Origin: Madurella fahalii
Taxonomy: Eukaryota > Ascomycota > Sordariomycetes > Sordariales
Length of the DNA: 64,000 nucleotides
NCBI GenBank assembly: GCA_029876055.1
Contig: CM056874.1
Span: forward strand, 6,510,001-6,574,000
Reading direction: 5' to 3'
Positions 44,781-56,479 of the stretch are shown here, in pieces. The position numbers were made by a program, and so were the translations under genes. Positions within the stretch are counted from its first letter, which is position 1. Each line of letters opens with the position of its first letter. The notes below the pieces were generated by a model that ran no database searches, was not told the origin of the DNA, and saw only the letters and a list, made by a program, of their open reading frames with translations.

Positions 44781-46581
44781 ATGAACAACTCAAGCGACGC
44801 AGAAAAGGGCTCTACCGATGTCCATAACGGCAACGAGGAAGACGGCAGCGATATGCCCAAGGATCCAGACGCCCACCTCACACCGGCTGAGAAGGAGGAG
44901 GTGGTAGGTTGCTTTGCGCTCTGTTTTGTCGCTCGATTTCCTGGGAAAGCTTACATCGCCGTTACCATCTTGTTAGGATCGCAAACTCGTTCGCAGGCTC
45001 GACTGGATTCTCATACCATGGGTAAGGCATGACTTGTAGTTGCGGGGACAGAAATGAATAGGAAGAAAAATTGAAAATGAAGGAAAAAGGAAACAAAATA
45101 AGAAGACGAAAATCCGCCCACTGACAATGACGACAGCTCTGCTTCCTGTACCTCTTGGCCTTTCTTGACCGCACCAACATCGGCAACGCGAACATCGCAG
45201 GACTCTCGAGAGACCTGGGCCTCAGCGTGTCGTCGTACAACGCGACGCTCACCATCTTCTTCGTGTCGTATGCCGTCTTCGAGCCTATCACCAATATCCT
45301 GCTCAAGCGCATGCGCCCGTCCATCTTCATCCCCATCATCATGTAAGTTAAGCGACGGACAGACCGACACCACCCCAGCACCCCTCTGAAAACTACACCC
45401 CATCTAGTAACCTTGAAAAATTAATCATTTTTTTTTTTTTTTGGTTTCTTTATAGCATCGGCTGGGGCGCCAGCATGACCGGCATGGGTTTCGTGTACAA
45501 CTGGTCCGGGCTGATGGCGGCGCGGTGGTTCCTGGGGCTGACGGAGGCGGGGCTGTTCCCGGGGGTCAACTACTACCTGTCGTGCTGGTACAAGCGGTCC
45601 GAGTTCGGGGTGCGGGCGGCCATCTTCTTCTCGGCGGCGGCGCTGTCGGGGTCGTTCGGCGGGCTGCTGGCGGCGGCCATCGAGAACATGGACGGGGTGG
45701 GGGGGCGACCGGGTTGGGCGTGGATCTTCATCCTCGAGGGCCTGCTCACCGTGGCGGCGGGGGTGGCGTCGTTCTGGATGGTGCACGACTTCCCGGACGA
45801 GGCGCGGTTCCTGTCCGACGCCGACCGCGCCCGCGTCGTCCGCCGCCTCAAGCGCGACAAGCAGTCGTCGGCCGAGCACGAGGCCTTCCGCATGCGCTAC
45901 TTCTGGGCCGCCGTCCGCGACTGGAAGATGTGGCTCGGCATGGCCATCTACATGGGCTGCGACATGCCCCTCTACGCCTTCTCGCTCTTCCTTCCCACCA
46001 TCGTCTCCGACCTCGGCTGGAACACCAGCGTCGTCCGCGCCCAGCTCATGTCGGTGCCCCCCTACGCCGCCGCCGCCGTGCTGACCGTCGCCATCGGCTT
46101 CGTCGCCGACCGGACCCGCGCCAGGGGCCTGTGCAACATCCTCGTCTCCGTCTTCGGCGTCGTGGGCTTTGCCATGCTGCTGGGCTCCGAGGACGCCGCG
46201 GTGCAGTATGCCGGCACCTTCCTCGCGGCGCTGGGCATCTTCCCGTGCATATCGAACACCATCAGCTGGATGGCGAACAACATCGAGGGCGTGTATAAGA
46301 GGGGGGTGGTGCTGGGGTTTGTGATCGGATGGGGCAACCTGAACGGCGTTGTCAGCAGCAACGTCTACTTCAACGGCCCCCGGTTTCCGGAGGGCCACGG
46401 AGTCATGATAGGGTATCTGGCTGTGTTTTTGTTTGGGGGATCGGTGCTGATGTCGCTCCTGCTGAGGATGGAGAACGCCAAGAGGAGGAGAGGAGAGAGG
46501 GACGGGTGGATTGAGGGGCTGACGGAGAAGGAAATTGAGATGTTGGGAGATAGGAGGCCTGATTTTGTGTATACGGTATAA
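44781..46581 (+). CDS. MFS transporter, anion:cation symporter (Dal5/allantoate permease-like)
   Basis: Four exons, 44781-44903, 44977-45021, 45137-45342 and 45456-46581, give 499 residues. An acidic cytosolic N-terminus precedes RKLVRRLDWILIPW and TM1 LCFLYLLAFLDRTNIGNA; this LDRTNIGNA signature is typical of the Dal5/Tna1/Vht1 family. Further motifs are NWSGLMAARWFLGLTEAGLFPGVNYYLSCWY (in parts) and RSEFGVRAAIFFSAAALSG. About 12 membrane segments are visible. The family imports organic anions such as allantoate, nicotinate, pantothenate or biotin with protons; the substrate cannot be read here. Intron 3 has a T-run of about 18 bases. Splicing is required for TM1 to be complete. It is preceded by a gene-poor region. 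Confidence 0.92.
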
Positions 46582-48593
46582 CTGCGATAGCTTTCTCTCG
46601 GACTCGGGGCTGCAGCAGGCCTTAGGACTCTGACGATTACAGTATGTCATACGCTTCTCTCTAACGAGGGCGGGGCACCCGATGTCTTCCTATACTACTT
46701 CTATCTCTTTTTTCCTAGACAAAAACGTGGATACTGTAGTAGAACCAGCGATTTATTCATAAGCCTTGAAAGGCATCTCCTATTATGGCAACCCCTCGAA
46801 AATAGCCGCAGTATTTCGGTCCACGGCGAGCTTAGCTCGATACGAGAGTGCCAGTACTGGCGGTGGTTTTCTAAGACAGGATGAGTTTATTGAGCCTCTT
46901 GTTTCTGTGGAACGACTGAAGGGTATTAGCTGGGGGCTATGTGAGTGGGAATCATCATTTTGACGGGTGGAGATTGACCGTCTACATCATTCGTTGCTGC
47001 GGCGGAGTAATAGGGGCTGCGCCATCTGCAGTGACGTGACAGTAACAGACGGTATTGTGTGCTTCTATTTCGGTCCATTACGTGAATATTTGATCGTCAG
47101 ACGAGTGGTGGGACATCGATGACACAACATATGGGCTACCGCGATGTTATGTGCTACGCGGGCCATGCCATCTTAGATTCCTGTGACAGAGATACAACAC
47201 TAGTCTGGGCTGTTGCTCAAGGGGGATACCGGCATTTTCTGGGATTAGCAACTGCACCGATCGGATGATGCAGTGGCCCGGTTCCGTCGATACTGCATGC
47301 CACTGTTGGTAGGTACCTTAAGTACTGCTATTGCGGCCCGAGGATTCACCGCTAGAGTCCTACCTCTATTGATGGTCCCAGTGGCCAATTGAAGGTTTAT
47401 TTTAGGCCTCTGGCTAGCAAGAAAAAGGCAGTACCAGGGCCAAGGAGGCGGTGGGCTTGTCCACCGAGAGATGGCGCCTGCTAGTCCCGCGGATGTCTTC
47501 GACACGTTGGCTGCTCGGACTCAGCTGCTCCGCTGTATAAGGTCCTAGGAAATCTAGGCAACCTTATGGTACGTTATCCAGTGTGATTACAGCGCAGGAT
47601 TTTGTGCGACAACATCCCATCACATTTCGCAAAGTCTGACCACGGCAGTTATCGCCCCCCCCCGCCTATCGTGATGTGGAGAAGGACGCCTCAGAAAGAT
47701 GGTTAATTATTAGGGCTCTCCTCTGGGGTGGTACTGGGGTCCGGCGGGCCACGCCGCGGCCGTGATGCTGCAGTTTGCCTGCTGCTGTGTGTAGCGGATT
47801 GCGCCTCAAGATGATTAATTACGGGGCGTCTTTTCGGCCGCCCCAGTATGGGTGACGCATAGTTCCAGCATTTGATTCCCATCAAGGGCATCCAGGACAC
47901 AAGCAGCTTTTGCATTCGGGCAGGCAACCTAGCCACGACGGGAGGCCACGGCAGCGCCTGATATTGGCCACAAGCAGCGCGGTGCATAGCGCCCAGCACA
48001 GGCGGACTCGGCGACGGGGCGATGCCAAGGGTGATGCCGCAGATTGACAGGGCCGTGTTGCAGTGCCCATCGTTGGTGATGCGCAGCTTGTCTTGCTTGC
48101 TCGGTTGATATTGTGTTGTGCGCGTGCTACGCTGGTGTGCTCAGTTTCGTGCTGTGCCACTGCTCGAGTGCAGCGATGTCCCTTGATGAAGACGGCGTGT
48201 GGTGTCGGCACGCTCGGCAAGTCGGCCTCGCCTCGCGGGTCGGGGTTCTATGTGACCTGATGCAGGAGAGTCTCGTCGTGGTCGCTGCAGTTGAGCAAGG
48301 GCCAAACACGAGCTGTGGCTGTGGCAGCGACCAGTTGCGGTGCAGTGCAGCGCGGCCTGTCTCGATTAACTCATGGATCTTGATGCCCAACTCCGGAATG
48401 GCCCAGGCGATCGCTGCGAGACCCATCGGCTAGGGCACCGGTGGCAGGGGGTTTCCAAGGGCGCCGCGACGCGCAGGCATTGAGTTGTTCGACTTTTGAG
48501 GCGGCCTGGCGCCGTATTGGTGCTCTGATTGACTGCCCACCCCCAAAATGCAGAGCATGCATGCTGCTGCGTCACGGCAAGATGCCCGTCCTG

Positions 48594-48620
48594 GCGAGAC
48601 TTTGGCGAGACTTTGGCGAG
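48594..48620. repeat. Tandem 11-base repeat (GGCGAGACTTT)
   Basis: Two full copies and a partial third, in a non-coding stretch. Confidence 0.7.
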
Positions 48621-49280
48621 ACAGACAGCCTGTCAGAAGGCGCGAATACCTTTTTGGAAATGCACGAGCATGCAGCAGATGCAGGTCGGCCACGCTCACC
48701 GGGAAGACAACGTGGGATGGCTCCCCGCGGCGGAGTCCTAAGTCCCTTCCAGTGGGCACCTCGGTCAAGGAATTCCAATTTGATATCCTCTGCACTCCGG
48801 AGTCAAACAGTGTGGGAAGAAGATGATGATGAATTCGATTTGATATTCTCGCAGGCCAATGGAGGCGCCCTGAGCGCTCTGTTCCTGCGCCCTGGTTGTT
48901 CCCTGCAATGGGCCAATGGCCCAATGGGACTCTGCCGCACCTTGGCTAAGGGTAAGGTAGGGTAAGGTAGGGTACCTGACGGGTAACGTACATAACCCGT
49001 TCCATTCAATTGCAGCTTTGCTGCATCGCCGGCGCCGGTGATCAACCAAGACAGCCAGCCACGCTGTGCTGGCAGAATTGAGCATGGTGCAGCGGCGCGA
49101 TTGGTGTCGGGCGGCAACGGATCATCCCTCGCTGCTCCGTTCTCGTCAGGCACGGCCAAGATGTGTTAACGCTTTGCTTCGGTGAGTCACCAGTCCTAAC
49201 TGGCCCGCATGGCAAGGCAACAGGGGTAGAAAAAGAAGGCACCCAAAACCGGGCGGACAACCCCTGAGGTCGGGCCCTTC

Positions 49281-49306
49281 ACCGCCGCACCGCCGCACCG
49301 CCGCAC
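49281..49306. repeat. Tandem 8-base repeat (ACCGCCGC)
   Basis: Three full copies and a partial fourth, about 420 bases upstream of the 64-residue protein gene. Confidence 0.7.
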
Positions 49307-49723
49307 CAGCGCGCCCGTCGGATTTCTTTCTTATCCCTGCCGCCATGCCCAAAGTCAGGCGTCAAAACTGGGCCGTGCCGGACATCAAGCGTGATGCGAA
49401 TTTCATAGTCGCCTTCCGTATTTGCTAGATATTCTACAGACTTTCCGGGTCATCACATCGACTGCCCCGCGCGGGCTGGATTTGGCGAAACGCCCAGGAG
49501 ATCAAATACTAAATTCAAATACCAGGCCCCTGCCCTGGGCTATAGCGTTCACCTTTATTATCAAGAACCTAATCCCAACACCAGAACAAAAACTTCTTCC
49601 CTCTCATCCTTCGAGCATCGAGTTCCTTGAACCTGTGACACAACCGCTTTTACGCTCAAGTCTCGATCGGCCGTTCTGACATTACTCGCCATTGAACGCT
49701 TCCCAGCCAGAGCAATCCTCAAC

Positions 49724-50051
49724 ATGCCCGGCGACAATTCCGAGAAGGATGGAGCAGGTCTGATTACGACCCTGGAGAAGCCGGTTGCGAGGCCGCAGCC
49801 GGTGAACCGGAAAGACAACGAGGACCGTCATTACATCTGTGGTTGCAAGAATTGGTACGTTGGGTTTTCTCTTCCCGCCGTTTCTTTAATTACGTCGCGA
49901 ACAACGTCATAGAACGGCGTTTCCAGGTTGTACTACTTCCAGCACCTCATGCTGAATCTGGGCTTGATTGATTGACAACATCCTTAGCATCTGCGGCGGA
50001 GCGGTAGAATACCCTGGCGACATTTGCTCCATCTGCAGCAAGTACCACTGA
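49724..50051 (+). CDS. Small Cys-rich (zinc-ribbon-like) protein, 64 residues
   Basis: Two exons, 49724-49854 and 49988-50051. The N-terminal 35 residues are polar (MPGDNSEKDGAG...RKDNEDRH). Splicing with donor GTACGT and acceptor CTTAG joins YICGCKN to CICGGAVEYPGD, then ICSICSKYH-stop. The result has Cys in pattern C-x-C-x2-C-x-C...C-x2-C, able to bind one or two zinc ions. No signal peptide. The 133-base intron is longer than most here. I do not recognise a named family, although the CGC...CxCGG...CxxC layout resembles small fungal zinc-binding proteins. The start context is AACATGC. Without the spliced exon the Cys motif is half missing, which supports the model. Confidence 0.68.
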
Positions 50052-51136
50052 AAGATACCTACGGTCCGGCACGGCTCGTTTCGAAAAAATAGCTTCGTTC
50101 ATAATCGGGATGTTACGGTATTTGGCGTTGAGGCGCCCGGCATTTGGCATGGTGGCATTGTTGGTTGGGTTATATTCATGGGTCAAGGGCGGGTCATGTT
50201 ACAGAACGGAATTGGGGAATCTCGAGCACCGATGTGGAAGGGGAAATTGTTTTACTTTGGCTTTGACCCTTGGGTATGGGGATTGGGGACATTGGAGTTC
50301 TGACGTTTCATTTGCTTCCTTACCTTATCTTAGTCTTCTCATGCTCAATTCACCATCGATTGACGAGTTGAGACGGTCGCCTCAAACCAGCGTGGAGGAA
50401 CCGCTGCTACAAGGGAACCATCAGAAACTGCGAGCCGTACTGAAATCACATCGAAGCTTGCGCCGTTCATGCTATGTACTAGGTATTCGGGCACTAGTAC
50501 TAGCGCCTTGTACACTCTAACGGCATATATACCGCCGCGTGATATAGGACCCAGGCATTCCAATTCGTGTTTCGAATGGGCACACGTGGTCACCCGGACC
50601 ACATGACGACCGAGTTTTCACCCACCGACCCTTGCAGCCTCGGTTGTTGGACGTCGAAACAAGCAAGGCCGGGACTGGCGCTAGCAAGCTCCCCCCCCCG
50701 ATATTGTGTTTAGCGTGATGATAACCCTTGAATGCTTGTTCCACTACTTTGCCCCACAGCCTTCCCAGGTGTCTCACGGGCTCTGGTCCCGCCTTCAAAC
50801 ATCGATGGGACGACTAGTGACGGATGCCAAGATGGCTGTCTTGGCAGATGCGACCCCGCCATGCAGTGCCTGCTTGGCGCTGCGGCCAGGGACCGGGATG
50901 GGGGGGTCAAGGAGGGGTAGCTGTCCATGGTATCGAACACTGAGTGCCAACGACGTCCCGCGGCTTTGAGCTGGCACTCTCGGGCTGTCTGCTTTGTTGG
51001 TCCCAGCCAGACGTGAGCCTCTCGTGGCCTGCCGTCACAAACTAGAACCACAACCATAATCATAACCATATGTAACCATATCGCGCCGCTCCCCCTCACC
51101 CTCTTTAACGAAAGTGATTCTACGCTCCCACCCACC
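50052..51136. other. Intergenic
   Basis: About 1.1 kb. Frame 50110-50520 shares no recognisable motif and probably belongs to the 3' region of the small gene. AACCATA-type short repeats occur at about 51045-51080, close to the start of the next gene. Confidence 0.4.
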
Positions 51137-52222
51137 ATGTCCACCGACACCACCACCGCCGCCGCGCGCATCACCAAACTCGCCGTCTTCAGCGCCAAGC
51201 CCTACGACATCGAATACCTCACGCGCGCCCACTCCACGTCCAACAGCCGCGCCGCCGTCGAGCTCGTCTTCCACGACTTCCCGCTCAACCCGGAGACGGC
51301 CCCGCTCGCGCGCGGCGCCGACGCCGTGTGCGTGTTCGTCAACGACGTGCTGACGGCGCCGGTGCTGACGGCGCTGCACGGGGGCGGGGTGCGGGCGGTG
51401 CTGCTGCGGTGCGCGGGGTACAACAACGTGGACCTCGGGGCGGCGGAGGGGCTGGGGATGCGGGTGGCGCACGTTCCGGCGTACGCGCCTGAGGCGGTGG
51501 CCGAGTTCGCGGTGGCGCTGGTGCAGACGCTGAACCGCAAGACGCACCGCGCCTACAACCGCGTGCGCGAGGGCAACTTCGAGCTCGACGGCCGGCTGCT
51601 GGGCCGCACGCTGCGCGGCCGCACGGTCGGCGTCGTCGGCGTCGGCCGCATCGGCCTCGCCCTCGCCCGCATCCTCGGCCCCGGCTTCGGCTGCCGCCTG
51701 CTCGCCTACGACCCCTTTCCCTCCGACGCGTTCAGGGAGTTTGGCGAGTACAAGGGCCTCGAGGAGGTGCTGCGCGAGAGCGATGTCGTCAGCCTGCACT
51801 GCCCGCTCACGGACGCGACGAGGCATATCATCAATGAGAAGACGCTGGCGATGATGAAGAAGGGCGCGATGCTGGTGAATACCTCCCGCGGCGGGTTGAT
51901 TCATACCGGGGCCGTCATCAACGCGCTCAAGAGCAAGCATCTGGGTGGGCTGGCGCTGGATGTCTACGAGGCCGAAGGGGGGTTATTTTACCACGATCAT
52001 AGTGCGGATATCATTCAGGATGATCAACTGATGCGGCTGATGACGTTTCCGAATGTGCTGGTGTGCGGGCATCAAGCCTTCTTTACCGAGGAGGCGTTGA
52101 CCGAGATCGCTGAGTGCACAATGCGGAACCTGGAGGACTTCCTTCAGAAGGTACCGTGCAAGAACTCGCTGGTAGAGGGGAGCTTGCTAGTGAGGAGGGA
52201 CTCGGTGCCGGTCAGGATCTGA
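51137..52222 (+). CDS. D-lactate dehydrogenase-like 2-hydroxyacid dehydrogenase
   Basis: A single exon of 361 residues; start context CACCATGTC. The Rossmann motif is TVGVVGVGRIGLALA (168-173). Catalytic residues are R251 (LVNTSRGGL), E278 (LALDVYEAEGG) and H312 (CGHQAFFTEEAL). The HQAFFTEEAL ending and the spacing match the D-LDH (LdhA) subgroup, which reduces pyruvate or other 2-oxoacids with NADH. No targeting signal, so probably cytosolic. The N-terminal 15 residues are Thr/Ala-rich and may not be conserved. The absence of introns and strong GC bias are the only peculiarities. The natural substrate in fungi of this enzyme class is not settled from sequence. Confidence 0.9.
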   Translation: MSTDTTTAAARITKLAVFSAKPYDIEYLTRAHSTSNSRAAVELVFHDFPLNPETAPLARGADAVCVFVNDVLTAPVLTALHGGGVRAVLLRCAGYNNVDLGAAEGLGMRVAHVPAYAPEAVAEFAVALVQTLNRKTHRAYNRVREGNFELDGRLLGRTLRGRTVGVVGVGRIGLALARILGPGFGCRLLAYDPFPSDAFREFGEYKGLEEVLRESDVVSLHCPLTDATRHIINEKTLAMMKKGAMLVNTSRGGLIHTGAVINALKSKHLGGLALDVYEAEGGLFYHDHSADIIQDDQLMRLMTFPNVLVCGHQAFFTEEALTEIAECTMRNLEDFLQKVPCKNSLVEGSLLVRRDSVPVRI

Positions 52223-52699
52223 CGGGTTGGCCATGGGAAGAGATATGTGAACCCTGGACAGGGGGCATGAGGGCTTATGATGCCTAACGATTGAGATGTG
52301 CACACGAATGATGATATTGGGATAGATCTGTACTTAATTTCCCGCGTACTAGTCTATGTTTTTGCCGTCCTTGCAGACAGCTCGGAGAGGAGCGAGTTCA
52401 ATTCTCTGGCCAATGACGAATATCAGTAGCAAGTAATGACGCTAATAGGAAAATAGGGCTAAGAAAAGAGGTCCCAACTCAGAGATACACGTAAACTCGA
52501 TCGTTCGCCTAGCCACATCATCAATCGTGATATCCAAAGTTAAAAAAGATAGTAATACAGACACTTAAAGCTCGACAACGGTCAAAATATCCCTCTAGGG
52601 GCTAAACAAGCGAAGCTATACTGACAGCAACCTCCCATCAACTGCCCCTTGCCTCCGCCACCTCAACCTAGCATCTCCGCCCCATTCGCTCGTATCTCT
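52223..52699. other. Intergenic between convergent genes
   Basis: About 480 bases with the 3' ends of the D-LDH-like (+) and dynamin-like (-) genes. Nothing else was recognised. Confidence 0.45.
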
Positions 52700-55333
52700 T
52701 TAACCCCTCCCTACCGCCCTCCTCGACTGTCGCCTCGCCATCTCAAACTCCGCCGCCTCAGCAGCAGCCCCGTACGGGCGGCCGTTCCCGTTCCCCGCAT
52801 GCCCTCCATTCATATAATACTGCTCCGGCGCCGACCCCTGGCTCGTCCGTGGAGCCGCCGACGTTGGTGAATACGCCGATGGAGCATAGCCGTCCTCGTC
52901 CGTTCGCACCTTACCCGGCCGTGGAGGTGGCGGCGGCGGCGGAGCCTGCTGCGGAGCTCTCGGCGCTGTAGTGTAGCCTCCGGTAACGTCGTCGGCAGCG
53001 GCGGCGGTACGGTCTGCGTTGCTACCGGGTGGCGGCATATCCCCACGTGACGCGGGAGTGTAGGCGTATGGTGTCGACTTTCTTGGCTCGGCTGGTAATG
53101 CTGCTGTGGTTGGGGGTGGTTGGGGTTCTCCGGCCGGCTGGTTTCTTGAGCGCCGTGACTGTCTGTGAGATGATGGGCTGGGGGTATGTCTGGTGTGGGA
53201 CGTTCCGTTGTTTGCATTGGAGTCTTCGTCGTCGGTGGTATCCTCCGCGTCAGACGTGCCGCCTTCGGCGTACTGTGAAGGGAGTGAGTTGGGCTCTACG
53301 CATGGAGTGCGTGGGTAACTTACCGCTCTCAACTCCTTGCGCATGGCAAGGCTGGCGCAAATTTCCTTGGCCTCTTCAATGGCTTTCTTCTGGACCTTGA
53401 GCGTTTGGCGCCTGTCCCTTGTCTCCTTGTTCTCGGCGGCGATTGCTTCGATGACCTCATTGCTAAGGCCTAGGACCTCAACCGAGTTGAAGATGCTGTA
53501 CATGCCCTGAAGAAGATGGCGTTCCACAACTTGCGTGATGACGTTCCGAATGAATGTCTTGGCGGCTAGGTCGTAATAAATGAGCATCTTCTCCAAAACC
53601 TCCTCGGCTTCGGAGTAGGTCGCCCCTTCCTGGGAAACCTTCGCGTGCCAACTCCTCAGGCGCTCCTCATACTCGGGGTCGTAAGGCTGAACTTCGAGGT
53701 TCATGTCCTGCATCAAGAGGTCCAGCTCCTGTTGAGCCTTGGCCATCAGGGCTTTCATGTGGGGGTCCAAGAAATGACGACGAAGAGGCTCGCGCATGCG
53801 TTTGGGCCAGGCATAATCGATCAGCTCGCCGAGGAACTCATTGCACACTACCCCTAGGTTGTCCTTATGCTCCTGGGCAAGCTTCGGCCAGTTCTCGGAA
53901 TAGCTCTGGAACAGCATGTAGACGGCTCTGGGCTTGGGGTCCATGGGGAATTCCGAGCCACGGACCTGGCGCAGAAGCATCTCTACCTCTTGGCGGATGA
54001 AATCCCGTTTGCCGGCATTAGGAAGAGCCTCTTCACCTAGCACTTGTGGAGCCGGTGCCGAGAAGTTGAGCTTGCGGCCATGGGCCCGTATTCTCTGGGA
54101 AAACCGGTCATTCTCCTCGGTAGCGCGGGCGCGTAGATTTTGGGCTGGTGTGCCCCTTGGGTCCGCTGTCACACGGAAAAAGGTCTTCTTGGGAGGGTTC
54201 TTATAGAACCCGTAGACGGCCGGGATGACGAGTTCCTTGGACGCCGAGAAGAGTTCGACAAGCTCGATGCGCATCTCTTCCGGGGTGTCCTTGGCGGTGC
54301 CGAGCGATGTTAGTTCAGCGTCGCAGGCTTCGAGGGCCTTCTGGATTTGTTTGCGCAGAATATGGACGTGCTTTCCGATGTGCTGCTGCAGTTGTACGCT
54401 GAGCTTCTGCATCAAGGCGCCGGCGCCGCATATGGACCGCGGAAGCGAAGCCCATTTACCATGGCTGAAGAAGGCGGCCTCGGCTCGGCGGCGATCCTCG
54501 ACGCTTGGCCAGGGCTGACCCGGTTCCCGAGGGCCCGGGTTCAGAAGCACGTACCAGCCGAGACTGAAGTCATTCCTCTTGTCCTTGTTCTGTACCAGGT
54601 CAAGGAACTTATCCTCGAGGCCGATGGACTCGGTGAGATCTGGCTTTGTCAAGACTCCGATGGTACGTGACCCATTCGGGTCGAACTGACGTGCTTTGGT
54701 GAGAATCGGGGCTTGTACGTAGTCTGTGTTTCCACCGACCACGGCTAGGATGATAGTGCGAGAGCTCTTCATGTAACGGTCAGAGAGGGTCTCTATCGTC
54801 TTGATGTCTTCAAGGGATTGGTCGTTGTTCGCATTGCGGACGAGACCGGGCAGGTCAACCAGGGTCAGGAGCGGCATATCTGGGCCGCGCTTGTCGACCA
54901 CTAAGATGTCGCGAGCAGCAAAGCGGCCAGGGATGTTCTTGGGGGCGATGAGGTCGACGGCAGTTCTCATCAGGTGTTCAAAGGGCATGTTGGTGTTGAC
55001 CATGCCGCCAAACTGCCTCAATCGTTCCTGCTCAGCAAAGGGCCGGTTCTTGTCCGGGATCACCGAGACTGTGATGCTCGACTGGGGCGCCCTCCGAAGC
55101 CTGATCTCGGTTGCGAACCTCGTGCAGGCGCCGGCATCTCGGGGAAAGGGGGTCCCTGTAATGGCTTCAAGAACCGAGCTCTTTCCAGCACTCTGGTCAC
55201 CGACCACGACGATCTGCGGAAGCTTGACATTGTCGAGCTGGGCGAACTGAAGTTTATCAATGAGATCAAGGAGAGCACGTTGTTCGCTGGCCAGCTCCTG
55301 GGCGTCCAGCGCCAGCTCCAGTCGAGTGACCAT
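52700..55333 (-). CDS. Dynamin-like GTPase (fungal Mx/dynamin superfamily)
   Basis: Two exons, 55333-53324 and 53272-52700, give 860 residues. GTPase motifs are G1 GDQSAGKSS (45-53), G2 T71, G3 DLPG (160-163) and G4 TKPD (229-232). A stalk follows, then a GTPase effector domain (EEVLEKMLIYYDLAAKTFIR to about 640). There is no PH domain. The tail is disordered and Pro/Ser/Gly-rich (PPPPPPPRPGK). This is the fungal dynamin type often annotated as interferon-induced Mx-like, with roles presumed in membrane remodelling. The frame extends upstream to 55438, but 55333 (ACATGGTC) is preferred because the extra 35 residues are leader-like. The 51-base intron (53323-53273) has GTAAGT and CACAG and is a multiple of three without stops, so retention would add 17 residues. 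Confidence 0.9.
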   Translation of the reverse strand: MVTRLELALDAQELASEQRALLDLIDKLQFAQLDNVKLPQIVVVGDQSAGKSSVLEAITGTPFPRDAGACTRFATEIRLRRAPQSSITVSVIPDKNRPFAEQERLRQFGGMVNTNMPFEHLMRTAVDLIAPKNIPGRFAARDILVVDKRGPDMPLLTLVDLPGLVRNANNDQSLEDIKTIETLSDRYMKSSRTIILAVVGGNTDYVQAPILTKARQFDPNGSRTIGVLTKPDLTESIGLEDKFLDLVQNKDKRNDFSLGWYVLLNPGPREPGQPWPSVEDRRRAEAAFFSHGKWASLPRSICGAGALMQKLSVQLQQHIGKHVHILRKQIQKALEACDAELTSLGTAKDTPEEMRIELVELFSASKELVIPAVYGFYKNPPKKTFFRVTADPRGTPAQNLRARATEENDRFSQRIRAHGRKLNFSAPAPQVLGEEALPNAGKRDFIRQEVEMLLRQVRGSEFPMDPKPRAVYMLFQSYSENWPKLAQEHKDNLGVVCNEFLGELIDYAWPKRMREPLRRHFLDPHMKALMAKAQQELDLLMQDMNLEVQPYDPEYEERLRSWHAKVSQEGATYSEAEEVLEKMLIYYDLAAKTFIRNVITQVVERHLLQGMYSIFNSVEVLGLSNEVIEAIAAENKETRDRRQTLKVQKKAIEEAKEICASLAMRKELRAVSYPRTPCVEPNSLPSQYAEGGTSDAEDTTDDEDSNANNGTSHTRHTPSPSSHRQSRRSRNQPAGEPQPPPTTAALPAEPRKSTPYAYTPASRGDMPPPGSNADRTAAAADDVTGGYTTAPRAPQQAPPPPPPPRPGKVRTDEDGYAPSAYSPTSAAPRTSQGSAPEQYYMNGGHAGNGNGRPYGAAAEAAEFEMARRQSRRAVGRG

Positions 55334-56479
55334 GTTGCACCGACTGTGCGTAAAACTGGAAGACAGATGCAAGACTGTGTCGGCTTTGGGACACAACGAG
55401 GGAGAAAAAAGGTTGAAAGGAAAGCGCTCACGAAGCACAAGGCTTCAGGTTTGGGCGGTCTTTAAAGAGTCATATTGGTTGCCCTTGGGTTGCCACAAAC
55501 CAGAGCCGCGTGGCCCAACCAAGGAAAGCAGACAGTTCATGGTATATACAGTACGTTACAACCTAGCCCGGGAGCGGGCCCATGCCTGCTGTGGCAGCTA
55601 GGCTGCCTCAACCGGTTGGTCGAGGTCCAACTCGAGTTACGCCCAGTGACGCCGTCGGGCGACGCGTCACTGGATCAATCATCGATCGCCCGACGACGAA
55701 GCAGTGGCAATGCCAAATGGAAATTGGCTGTGATTGGCTTGGCGTCCGTCCTAGGAAGCAGGGTGATCCGCATACCCCGAGGCTTCTTTACACTAGTGTA
55801 GCTCCCTCCGATCGGGACGCAATTTTGCAATCAAGGTGTGGCCAGAGAAAGAAAAAGGGGAGCAGAACTGCGGCTTCAGGTAGGCTGCCTCTTAGCGATC
55901 GGGTCGTTTAATGCGGGGAGTAAAATGGCGGTGCAGCGCCACAGGGTGGCAGTGCAACCAGCGCCCATCATCTGCCGCGTCGACGTAAATACAGTACATT
56001 ACCGTACCATGCTGGCTGCAACGTCATCTGAATGCATCAACTGCAGCTAAGTATGTATGTACGAGATATGGGCTGCAGCTTACGCTTAAGCTTTTCTGAA
56101 GGTTCTATGCGTAACAACGCAACTCGCTAGTCTTTTGTGCATGATAAGAGGGATAGAGCATAAAGAGAACAAGGGAACAAGCAAGATACCGCTGAAAACA
56201 GAGGAAACTGGTATTCGCCCGGATGTCCCGAACCCCCTCTGGGAACCTGGCATCCGTTTGGTGGGGTCTGCTGCCTGCCGGGGCGAATGGCCAACGTCAC
56301 CGCGCAGTAAAGCTCCGCAACTTGCCGCTGCTGGTTTTGGAGCTTCGCAACCGCAACCGCGTGACCTCAGGACATCACAACGGCGCTCAAGGTCCGCCGA
56401 TGTCCACGCCGCGTATCCCGTCGCCGCCCCGACGCACATTGCGTGCTGCCTGTTGAAGCGAGTGTCGCAGGCGACAACA
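55334..56479. other. Divergent promoter, dynamin-like and CSC1-like genes
   Basis: About 1.15 kb. It contains TACAGTAC-type palindromes at 55547-55558 and 55990-56009. The upstream part of the long frame from 56135 has no domain and is probably the leader of the CSC1-like gene. Confidence 0.45.

Larger units (their letters stand above)
46582..49723. other. Gene-poor stretch with short tandem repeats
   Basis: About 3.1 kb. Frames at 47703-47999, 48113-48433 and 48441-48965 have no domain and overlap frames on the other strand. Short direct repeats are at 48594-48620 (GGCGAGACTTT), 48950-48972 (GTAAGGTAGG) and 49281-49306 (ACCGCCGC). Confidence 0.4.

Noticed and set aside
45421..46650. 409-residue antisense frame over the MFS gene
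   Set aside because: His/Arg/Pro-rich mirror of a transporter with clear family motifs.
48441..48965. 174-residue frame in the 46.6-49.7 kb gap
   Set aside because: No domain; similar-length frames on both strands; contains a tandem repeat.
48950..48972. GTAAGGTAGG direct repeat considered as telomere-like
   Set aside because: Does not match TTAGGG and has only about two copies.
51035..51940. 301-residue antisense frame over the D-LDH-like gene
   Set aside because: Shadow of GC-rich coding sequence.
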